Below are positions 17,275 to 23,722 of a DNA stretch of 23,722 bases, piece by piece. The position numbers and the translations under genes were made by a program. The notes under the pieces are model-generated. The model was not told the DNA's origin and did not search any database. It saw nothing but the letters and a program-made list of their open reading frames with translations. The stretch lies in contig JACZWN010000022.1 in the NCBI GenBank assembly GCA_022572105.1, forward strand, positions 1 to 23,722, written 5' to 3'. The stretch's first letter is position 1, and each line of letters opens with the position of its first letter. This DNA comes from Pseudomonadota bacterium. Lineage in GTDB: Bacteria; Pseudomonadota; Alphaproteobacteria; Kiloniellales; J153.

Positions 17275-18186
17275 ATGGCCGCCGAAGGTTCCACCAAGGT
17301 CGTCATCGCCGCGTTCATCGGCAACGCGCTGATCGCCGTGACCAAGTTCGTGGCGGCCGGCCTGACCGGCAGCTCGGCCATGTTCAGCGAGGCGATCCAC
17401 TCGATCGTCGATACCGGCAACCAGGCGCTCTTGCTGTATGGCATAAAGCGCGCGGCGCGCCCGGCCGATGCGCGCCATCCCTTCGGCTACGGCCGCGAGC
17501 TCTACTTCTGGGCCTTCGTCGTCGCGGTCATGATCTTCGCCGCCGGCGCCGGCGTGTCGATCTACGAGGGCGTGAACAGGATCCGGCACCCGGAGCCGAT
17601 CACCGACGCCTACCTCAACTACATCGTGCTCGGCCTGGCCATCGTCTTCGAGGGCGGATCGTTCTGGGTCGCCTTCAGGGAGTTCAACAAGGTCAAGGGT
17701 GGGCGCGGCTACCTGGCCGCGGTCCGGGTCAGCAAGGACGCCGCGCTGTTCACGGTCCTTCTGGAGGACGCCGCGGCGCTGGCCGGCCTGGCGATCGCAC
17801 TCGTCGGCATCGCGCTCGCCGAGGTGCTCGGCCTGCCGGCGCTGGACGGCGCCGCCTCGGTCCTGATCGGCCTGGTGCTGGCCGGGGTCGCGGCGCTGCT
17901 CGCCTACGAGACCAAGGGGCTGTTGATCGGCGAGGCCGCCGATCCGGCGGTGATCGCCGAGGTGCGGCGGATCGTCGGCGCCGAGCACGGCGTCGACCGC
18001 ATCAACGAGATCCTGACCATGCACATGGGCCCGCGCGACGTGCTCCTGAACTTGAGCCTCGACTTCCGCTCCGCGTTGACCTCGGACGAGGTCGAGGCGG
18101 AGGTCGCGCGCCTGGAACGCCAGATCAAGGCCGCCTTCCCCGAGATCACCCGCATCTTCATCGAGGCCGAGGCGCGCCGGCGTTAG
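17275..18186 (+). CDS. Cation diffusion facilitator (CDF) family transporter
   Basis: A 303-residue inner-membrane metal/proton antiporter that exports divalent metals such as zinc, cobalt or manganese. About six membrane helices are visible. The metal site in helix 2 is S38/E39, H42 and D46 (FSEAIHSIVDTGNQ), and helix 5 carries E164-D165 in LLEDAAALAGL. The HPFGYGRELYFW loop is a CDF signature. The LLEDAAA pattern in place of the usual HxxxD in helix 5 resembles the ZnT9-like (SLC30A9) subgroup, so the metal specificity is uncertain. The C-terminal cytoplasmic domain (about 215-300) is present. The start is set by GGAGG ten bases before ATG 17275. The leader contains a MITE-family end copy. 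It is divergent from the penicillin-acylase-like gene. Confidence 0.92.
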   Translation: MAAEGSTKVVIAAFIGNALIAVTKFVAAGLTGSSAMFSEAIHSIVDTGNQALLLYGIKRAARPADARHPFGYGRELYFWAFVVAVMIFAAGAGVSIYEGVNRIRHPEPITDAYLNYIVLGLAIVFEGGSFWVAFREFNKVKGGRGYLAAVRVSKDAALFTVLLEDAAALAGLAIALVGIALAEVLGLPALDGAASVLIGLVLAGVAALLAYETKGLLIGEAADPAVIAEVRRIVGAEHGVDRINEILTMHMGPRDVLLNLSLDFRSALTSDEVEAEVARLERQIKAAFPEITRIFIEAEARRR

Positions 18187-18293
18187 CGCGGGGGCTTTCC
18201 CAAGTTTCCCGGATTATTCCTCTGAAGAAATTTTCTTTCCCACCATTGCATAAAAACCGGGGAAGGTGTAGCTTTGTGACGGCGCGGCGATAA

Positions 18294-18308
18294 CGCGGGA
18301 ATCCCGCG
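18294..18308. promoter_or_regulatory. Short palindrome upstream of the glutamate-synthase-like operon
   Basis: CGCGGG-AAT-CCCGCG is a perfect 6-bp inverted repeat with a 3-base centre, 33 bases before ATG 18342. It could be a leader hairpin or an operator. No matching promoter is convincing in the AT-richer stretch 18210-18260 just upstream. Confidence 0.3.
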
Positions 18309-18341
18309 CAATTCGCCGTATCCGGATGGAGGTTCGAGGCC

Positions 18342-19262
18342 ATGTGCGGGATCGCCGGAATACTGTTCAAGCACGCCGAGGTCGGTCTGGAAACCGGCAA
18401 GGCGCTGATCGACATGCTCGACGGCTGCCAGCACCGCGGGCCCGATTCGACCGGCTTTGCGCTCTACGGCGCCGAGCGCGCCGACGAGCTCAGGCTGCGC
18501 TTCTTCGTCGGCGAGGGAGAGGCGGCGGAAGACTCGGTGCGGCGCATAAAACAAGCACTGGCCCAGCATCAGGCGCGCATCATCGAGGACCAGCGCATCG
18601 GCAACGATTACCGCGCGCGGGTCGCCTTCCGCGGCGATGTGCGGAAATTCTCCTACGCCATGGAGCACGCCGCCCCGGGCGCCAAGGTGATCTCGATCGG
18701 CGAGAGTCTGGAGATCGTCAAGGACGTGGGCACCGCGCACCGGGTCGACGAGCGCTACAACGTCCACGACTTCGCCGGCAGCCACGGCCTCGGCCACGTG
18801 CGCCTGGCCACCGAGTCCGATGTCAAGCCCGAGGCCGCGCATCCGTTCTGGGCGACCGGCTTTGCCGACGTGGCCATCGTCCACAACGGCCAGATCACCA
18901 ACTACTGGAAGATGCGCCGGCGTCTCCAGCGCCGCGGCTTCGAGTTCACCACCGACAACGACAGCGAGCTGATCGCGGTCTACCTGGCCGACAAGCTGTC
19001 CCAGGGCGTGCCCCTCAAGGAGGCGCTCAAGATGTCGATCGACGATCTCGACGGCACCTTCTCGTTCCTGGTCTCGACCAAGGACGAGATCGGCTACGCC
19101 AAGGACCGCCTGGCCGCCAAGCCGATGATCATGTACGAGACCGACGACCTGATCGCGATCGCCTCGGAGGAGGTCTCGCTCAACCGCTTGTTTCCGGGCC
19201 AGGCGCTCGACACCAGGGAGCCGCCGCCGGGGAGCTACGACACATGGTCGCGATCGACCTAG
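18342..19262 (+). CDS. Class II glutamine amidotransferase subunit (GlxB/MgsA-like, GltB domain 1)
   Basis: A 306-residue stand-alone Ntn glutaminase that would release ammonia from glutamine for the adjoining synthase. The nucleophile is C2 in MCGIAGIL, exposed after Met removal. Other active-site motifs are HRGPDSTG (31-38), LGHVRLAT, HNGQITNYW and TTDNDSELIA. It corresponds to the first domain of glutamate synthase GltB, encoded as its own gene as in the N-methylglutamate synthase (mgsA) and rhizobial glxB systems. GGAGG at 18328-18332 supports the start. Its 3' end overlaps the next gene by 19 bases, implying translational coupling. Whether the product is glutamate, N-methylglutamate or another amine adduct is not shown by the sequence. 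Confidence 0.88.
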   Translation: MCGIAGILFKHAEVGLETGKALIDMLDGCQHRGPDSTGFALYGAERADELRLRFFVGEGEAAEDSVRRIKQALAQHQARIIEDQRIGNDYRARVAFRGDVRKFSYAMEHAAPGAKVISIGESLEIVKDVGTAHRVDERYNVHDFAGSHGLGHVRLATESDVKPEAAHPFWATGFADVAIVHNGQITNYWKMRRRLQRRGFEFTTDNDSELIAVYLADKLSQGVPLKEALKMSIDDLDGTFSFLVSTKDEIGYAKDRLAAKPMIMYETDDLIAIASEEVSLNRLFPGQALDTREPPPGSYDTWSRST

Positions 19263-21202
19263 CCGAAACTTCGGTCCGCGAGGCCAACGAGCGCATCCGC
19301 GAGGCCGGTGCGCGCGGCGAGGACGTCGAGGTCCTCAACCCCGACGCGCGCCATCACATCGGCGTCGGCCTGACCGATCCGATCACGGTGCGGGTGCGCG
19401 GCTCGGCCGGCTACTTCTGCGCCGGGTTGACCGACGGCCCGCGCTTCGAGGTCGACAACAACACCGGCTGGGGCCTGGCCGACAACATGTACCAGGGCTC
19501 GGTCGTGGTCGGCGGCAACGCCGGCGCGATCGCCGGCGTGGCGATCCGCGGCGCCGAGGTCGTGGTCAAGGGCAACCTGGGCTCGCGCGCCGGCCAGGTG
19601 ATGAAGGCGGGCACGCTGCTTTGCGCCGGCAACGCCAACTTCATGGCCGGCTACATGATGTACGGCGGGCGCATCGTCATCCTGGGCGAGTCCGGCGAGC
19701 GCCTGGGCGAAGACATGACCGGCGGCGAGATCTATCTCGGCGGCAAGCTGCATTCCCTCGGCTCGGACGCCATGGTGACCGACATCTCGCGCGACGAGAT
19801 CGATTCGGTCATGGAGTTCCTCGACCGCTACGAGATTCCCTTCAAAGGCAGCCTGCAAAAGGTGGTCAACGCGGGCAAGAATCTGCGCTACGGCACGACC
19901 GAGCCGACCGTGCGCTCGCTGCCCTTCTTCACCTTCTCCGATGACTGCGATTACTGGAACCGCAAGATCCAGGAGGACATCTACGTCAAGGCGCAGATCG
20001 GCCGTTACCGGGTGCGCGGCTACGGTGGTGCGCGTTCCGTGCCGCACCTGAGCGACCTGGCGTTCAAGAACGATCTGGCGCGCCTCGGCGAGGAGAAGGA
20101 CCCGGTCTCCAAGGTTGAAATGCGCACCCTCATCGGCGGCAAGAACGGCGCCCGGGCGCTCGATCTCTCCATGCCGCTGATGATCGCGCCGATGAGCTAC
20201 GGCGCGCTCAGCCGCTCGGCCAAGCAGGCGGTCGCCATCGCCTCGGGCCTCTCGGACATCGCCGAGAACACCGGCGAGGGCGGCATGAGCGACGCCCAGC
20301 GCGACGCCGCCAAGCAGCTCATCTTCCAGTGCCTGGGCGGGCGCCTGGGCTGGAACATCCACGACATGCGGCGCGCCGACGGGCTCGAGATCTACATCTC
20401 CCAGGGCGCCAAGCCCGGCTTCGGCGGCCAGCTCATGGCCAAGAAGGTGACCAAGGAGCTGGCCGCGATCCGCGGCATCCCGGCGGGCATCGACCTGCGC
20501 TCGCCCTCGCGCCACCCGGACATCCTGGGCGCCGACGACCTGGTCATCAAGGTCGAGGAGTTCCGCGAGGCGACCGGATACAAGCTGCCGGTCAGCGTCA
20601 AGCTGGGCGCCGGGCGCATCCACGACGACATCAAGATCGCGGTCAAGGACGGCTTCGACTTCGTCGAGCTGGACGGGATGCAAGGCTCCACCGGCGCCGG
20701 CGGCGCCGAGGTCATGGAGTACGTCGGCATCCCCACCATCGCCGCCATCGTCGCGGCGCTGGACGCGCTCGACGACATCGGCTGCCGCGACAAGATCGAG
20801 ATCGTGCTCATGGGCGGGGTGCGCGACGGCATCGACGCGGTCAAGGTGCTGTGCCTGGGCGCGGACGCGGCCGCCATGGGCACCTCCGCGATCATCGCCG
20901 GCGGCTGCATCGCCTGCATGCAGTGCCACGTCGGCCAATGCGTGACCGGCATCGCGACCCAGGACCCGGAACACGAGGCGCGCTACAAGGTGAAGGCCGA
21001 GGCCCAGCACATTCACCGGTTCCTGGAGACGGTGCGCTGGCAGATCGCCGCGCTCACCCACGCGCTCGGCTACGACCACGTGCGCCGGCTGAACCGCGAC
21101 GACCTGGTGGCGCTGACCCCCGAGGCGGCCGAGATCACCCGCCTGCCCTATGCGCCCGAGTACCGGGAGCGCGAGGCCGCGCTGCTCGGCAAGGCGGGCT
21201 GA
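19244..21202 (+). CDS. GXGXG domain fused to FMN/Fe-S glutamate synthase barrel (MgsB-MgsC-like fusion)
   Basis: A 652-residue protein. Residues about 20-190 are the GXGXG right-handed beta-helix of GltB domain 3 / FwdC type (GNLGSRAGQVMKAGTLLCAG, MTGGEIYLGGK). Residues about 235-650 are the FMN-binding GltS barrel: APMSYGALSRSAKQA, TGEGGM, GAKPGFGG, ELDGMQGSTGAGG, MGGVRDGIDAVK. An Fe-S motif C555-x2-C558-x2-C561-x4-C566 precedes TGIATQDP. Canonical GltB has the barrel before the GXGXG domain, so the order is inverted. In mgs/glx operons these are two separate genes in this same order, so this looks like a gene fusion. The ATG at 19244 has GGGGAG at 19229-19234; the frame is open farther upstream but overlaps the amidotransferase gene there. 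One base separates its stop from the next start. Confidence 0.88.
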   Translation: MVAIDLAETSVREANERIREAGARGEDVEVLNPDARHHIGVGLTDPITVRVRGSAGYFCAGLTDGPRFEVDNNTGWGLADNMYQGSVVVGGNAGAIAGVAIRGAEVVVKGNLGSRAGQVMKAGTLLCAGNANFMAGYMMYGGRIVILGESGERLGEDMTGGEIYLGGKLHSLGSDAMVTDISRDEIDSVMEFLDRYEIPFKGSLQKVVNAGKNLRYGTTEPTVRSLPFFTFSDDCDYWNRKIQEDIYVKAQIGRYRVRGYGGARSVPHLSDLAFKNDLARLGEEKDPVSKVEMRTLIGGKNGARALDLSMPLMIAPMSYGALSRSAKQAVAIASGLSDIAENTGEGGMSDAQRDAAKQLIFQCLGGRLGWNIHDMRRADGLEIYISQGAKPGFGGQLMAKKVTKELAAIRGIPAGIDLRSPSRHPDILGADDLVIKVEEFREATGYKLPVSVKLGAGRIHDDIKIAVKDGFDFVELDGMQGSTGAGGAEVMEYVGIPTIAAIVAALDALDDIGCRDKIEIVLMGGVRDGIDAVKVLCLGADAAAMGTSAIIAGGCIACMQCHVGQCVTGIATQDPEHEARYKVKAEAQHIHRFLETVRWQIAALTHALGYDHVRRLNRDDLVALTPEAAEITRLPYAPEYREREAALLGKAG

Positions 21203-21203
21203 G

Positions 21204-23722
21204 ATGGCGCTCGAGCGCACGCCCGACGGCGTCACCGAGAAGCTCCTGCCCGAGGAGGAGCTGGAGGACGACACCGGCGATCTGCACTTCGTGCCGGCGC
21301 CGTGCCAGGTCGCCTGTCCGGTGGGCACCGACGCGCCGTCCTATATCGCCTATATCTGGGAGGGCAAGTTCGCCGAGGCCTTCGAGGCGATCACCGCGAC
21401 CAATCCCTTCAGCTCGATCTGCGGCCGGGTGTGCGACGCGCCCTGCGAGCCGGCGTGCCGGCGCACGGCCGCCGACGGCACCGTGCAGATTCGTAACTTG
21501 AAGCGCTTCGTCATGGACAAGGTCGGCCACGACTACGACCCGCCGGCGGTGCACGTGACCCGCAAGGAGACGGTCGGCGTGGTCGGCGCCGGCCCGGCCG
21601 GCATGGTCGCCGCCCACGACCTCTGCATGGCCGGGTACGGGGTCCAGGTCTACGAGATGACCGAGAAGATCGGCGGCATGATGGTCTGGGGCATCCCGGC
21701 GTTCCGCCTGCCGCCCGGGATCATCGACGAGGACATCGAGCGGCTGCAGAAGCGCTGCCCGGGGCTCGAGGTGCATCTGAACACGGCGCTCGGGCGCGAC
21801 GTGACGCTGGACGAGCTCAAGGACCGCCACGACGCGGTGCTGCTGACCATCGGCGCCTGGTGGGGCAAGGCCATGAACGTGCCCGGCGAGGACGACGCCC
21901 GGGTCATCGACGGCGTCGAGTTCCTGCGCCGGATCAACGCCGGCGCGCGGCCCGAGCTGCCCGAGACCGTGGTCGTGATCGGCGGCGGCGATGTCGCCAT
22001 GGACGCCTGCCGCGTCGCCCTGCGCCTGCCCGGATGCGAGCGGGTCAAGGTGGTCTACCGGCGCGGGCCCGAGGAGATCCCGGCGCGCAAGATCGAGCTC
22101 GAGGGTGCGATCGAGGAGGGCGTCGAGTTCGTCTACAACACGCGCCAAATCGCGGTCGTCGCGAACGGGGCGGGGCTGAACTTACGCTGCGTCAAGACCG
22201 AGCCCGGCGAACCCGGCGCCGACGGCCGGCGGCGTCCCGTGGATGTGGCCGGCAGCGAGCACGACATCGCCTGCGGCATGGTCATCGCCGCGGTCGGCCA
22301 ATACGCCGCCTGCGAGGATCTGGAGGGGCGCGGGCTGATGGCCGGCGACCGGGTCAAGGCCGGGTTCGACGCCATGCGCACCGAGGACCCCAAGGTCTTC
22401 GCCGCCGGCGACGGCGCCTTCGGCGGCTCGACCATCGTCATGGCCATGCACCACGGCCAGCGCGCCGCCTACTACATCAAGGCCTTCCTGGAGGGCCGCG
22501 ACGACCCGATGCCCTACCGCACGCCCTATCGCACACGGCGCGTGCGGGTCGCCCAGGACAACCGCTGGGAGCTGCTCGCCATGCAGGAGCCGGAGTTCTT
22601 CGGCCTCGGCAAGACGCCCATCGAGTTCCCGGAGATCGAGTCGACCTACGACGGGGAGGCGGCGCGCGACGAGGCGGCGCGCTGCTACCGCTGCGACGCC
22701 GAGACCGGCTCGGCGGACTACGCGGTGGACCACCGCGAGGACATCTTCGCCATGGCGCGGATCGACCTGAACGACCACGCCCGCCTCAAGGCGATGCTCG
22801 AGAAGCGCCTGCCGCCACGCGCCAATCCCTTCCCGGCGGACCGCCCGGCGGCGCTCGACGATTTGGTGTTCCTACCGGCCAATCTCTCGCGCCTGGTCAT
22901 CGACCCCTACCGCGAGGCTTGCAAGATCAGCACCGAAATCGGGAACCTGGAGCTGCCGCTGCCGTTCTTCGTCACCGGCTTCGACGACGCGCCCGACGAC
23001 GTGCGCCGCGGCGTGGCCCTGGGCCTGATCGAGGCCGAGAGCGGCTACATCGGGGTCAAGCCGATCGACGACAAGGTACGCTGGCTGCAGCTCGTCGTGC
23101 CCGGCCAGATCGCGCCGAGCGCCGAGGCCGCGGCGCTGGTTTACGCGCTCGGCCACCGGTTCCGGGAACCGGCGGCCAAGCGCCTGCACGGCAACCAGGC
23201 ACTCGGCCTGGCGGTCTCCGCGCCAAGCGTCCTTGAAGCGGCGATCCCCTACGCGCTCGAACATGGTTTCGACTTGCTGCTACTGGACGCGACCGGGCGC
23301 CTGGGCGCGCCCTGGGCCGAGCTCGCCGGCGCGCCGGACCTGACCATCCTGCGCGACGCCATCCGCATCCTGCGCCGCCTGGATCGGGAGGAGGAGATCG
23401 ACCTGGTCTACTTCGGCGGCATCCGTTCGGGCACCGACGCGGCCAAGGTGATCGCGCTCGGCTGCAAGGCCGCGGTGCTCGGCGTGCCGGTGGCGCTGGC
23501 CGCCGGCGGCGAGATCACCGACGGCCAGAGCTTGCGCTTCGCCCCCGACCACGGCGAAGAGGAGCGCGGCGCGGCGGTCGCCAACATCATCAAGGCGAGC
23601 TGCGGCGAGGCCTCGATGATGGCGCGCTGCACCGGCAAGACCAAGCTGCACAACCTCGAGCCCGAGGACCTGCGCGCGCTGACCCTGGCCACCCGCGACG
23701 CCACCGACGTCCTGCTGGTGGG
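21204..23722 (+). CDS. GltD-like FAD/NAD(P)H Fe-S oxidoreductase fused to a degenerate GltS-like barrel (partial, runs off right edge)
   Basis: Open from ATG 21204 to the window end without a stop: at least 839 residues. Residues 1-430 resemble the glutamate synthase small subunit: Fe-S cysteines C34, C38, C73, C77, C81 and C85 (CQVACPVG, ICGRVCDAPCEPACRR), a FAD motif GVVGAGPAGM, a NAD(P)H motif VVIGGGDVAMDA and a second FAD motif AAGDGAFGG. After a CxxC (RCYRCDAE, about residue 494) comes about 300 residues that resemble a worn FMN-glutamate-synthase barrel: RRGVALGLIEAESG, LLLLDATGRLGAP and VYFGGIRSGTDAAKVIALG. It lacks the Fe-S cluster and several conserved residues of the barrel in the preceding gene. 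It likely passes electrons from NAD(P)H to that synthase. It starts one base after the previous stop. The role of the second barrel is inferred. Confidence 0.82.
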   Translation, partial: MALERTPDGVTEKLLPEEELEDDTGDLHFVPAPCQVACPVGTDAPSYIAYIWEGKFAEAFEAITATNPFSSICGRVCDAPCEPACRRTAADGTVQIRNLKRFVMDKVGHDYDPPAVHVTRKETVGVVGAGPAGMVAAHDLCMAGYGVQVYEMTEKIGGMMVWGIPAFRLPPGIIDEDIERLQKRCPGLEVHLNTALGRDVTLDELKDRHDAVLLTIGAWWGKAMNVPGEDDARVIDGVEFLRRINAGARPELPETVVVIGGGDVAMDACRVALRLPGCERVKVVYRRGPEEIPARKIELEGAIEEGVEFVYNTRQIAVVANGAGLNLRCVKTEPGEPGADGRRRPVDVAGSEHDIACGMVIAAVGQYAACEDLEGRGLMAGDRVKAGFDAMRTEDPKVFAAGDGAFGGSTIVMAMHHGQRAAYYIKAFLEGRDDPMPYRTPYRTRRVRVAQDNRWELLAMQEPEFFGLGKTPIEFPEIESTYDGEAARDEAARCYRCDAETGSADYAVDHREDIFAMARIDLNDHARLKAMLEKRLPPRANPFPADRPAALDDLVFLPANLSRLVIDPYREACKISTEIGNLELPLPFFVTGFDDAPDDVRRGVALGLIEAESGYIGVKPIDDKVRWLQLVVPGQIAPSAEAAALVYALGHRFREPAAKRLHGNQALGLAVSAPSVLEAAIPYALEHGFDLLLLDATGRLGAPWAELAGAPDLTILRDAIRILRRLDREEEIDLVYFGGIRSGTDAAKVIALGCKAAVLGVPVALAAGGEITDGQSLRFAPDHGEEERGAAVANIIKASCGEASMMARCTGKTKLHNLEPEDLRALTLATRDATDVLLV

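Noticed and set aside
18230..18250. Possible sigma-54 promoter (TTGCA element) upstream of the glutamate-synthase-like operon
   Set aside because: The required GG of the -24 element is absent at the right distance; sequence there is TTTCTTTCC.
19259..21328. A 689-codon minus-strand open frame opposite the GXGXG-FMN synthase gene
   Set aside because: Antisense shadow caused by codon bias; no motif and repetitive Asp/Val/Ala/His content.
21860..23236. A 458-codon plus-strand open frame inside the GltD-like region
   Set aside because: Arg/Gly-rich out-of-frame shadow. The correct frame, starting at 21204, shows all GltD motifs and runs off the edge.

Overview
The window is a GC-rich stretch of bacterial chromosome, most likely from an alphaproteobacterium of Rhodospirillales-like type. 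This rests on the gene families and order (purS-purQ-purL-bolA-grxD, DUF1127 protein, split glutamate-synthase-like genes) and on the alphaproteobacterial look of PrmA; no search was possible. The left edge differs. The first ~640 bases encode a DnaX (DNA polymerase III tau/gamma) fragment that looks planctomycete-like and runs in frame into PrmA that has lost its first residues. This is either a misassembly at a short shared sequence or a real chimeric gene.

Layout. 1-1436: DnaX/PrmA chimera. 1471-3018: putative promoter, DUF1326 gene and DUF2182 membrane protein gene. 3036-3064: strong hairpin terminator. 3103-3729 (minus): protein with two DUF1127 motifs. 3942-4133: a 192-bp MITE-like element with ~42-bp terminal inverted repeats. 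4178-5998: Xaa-Pro aminopeptidase. 6015-6416 (minus): VOC protein. 6460-10459 (minus, transcribed right to left): purS, purQ, purL, bolA, grxD. 10460-10774: AT-rich gap with three DnaA-box-like 9-mers. 10775-11936: IS630-family insertion sequence with the transposase split by a frameshift at an A7 run. 11958-17126 (minus, right to left): penicillin-acylase-family hydrolase, threonine ammonia-lyase, cystathionine beta-synthase-like enzyme. 17212-17253: solo end of the MITE family. 17275-18186: CDF metal transporter. 18342-right edge: three tightly packed glutamate-synthase-related genes.

How the genes work together. PurS, PurQ and PurL form FGAM synthase of purine synthesis. BolA and the monothiol glutaredoxin GrxD are known partners in Fe-S and iron handling and sit at the end of the same unit. 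The three genes at the right end look like a rearranged amidotransferase/synthase. The first is a class II glutaminase subunit. The second fuses a GXGXG domain ahead of an FMN/Fe-S glutamate synthase barrel, matching N-methylglutamate synthase MgsB+MgsC joined into one chain. The third, open at the window edge, is a GltD-like FAD/NAD(P)H/Fe-S oxidoreductase fused to a degenerate second GltS-like barrel. This locus is the best candidate for something undescribed.

The IS630 element and the MITE-like repeats share their outermost bases and both are flanked by TA, so the repeats are probably mobilised by an IS630-type transposase.
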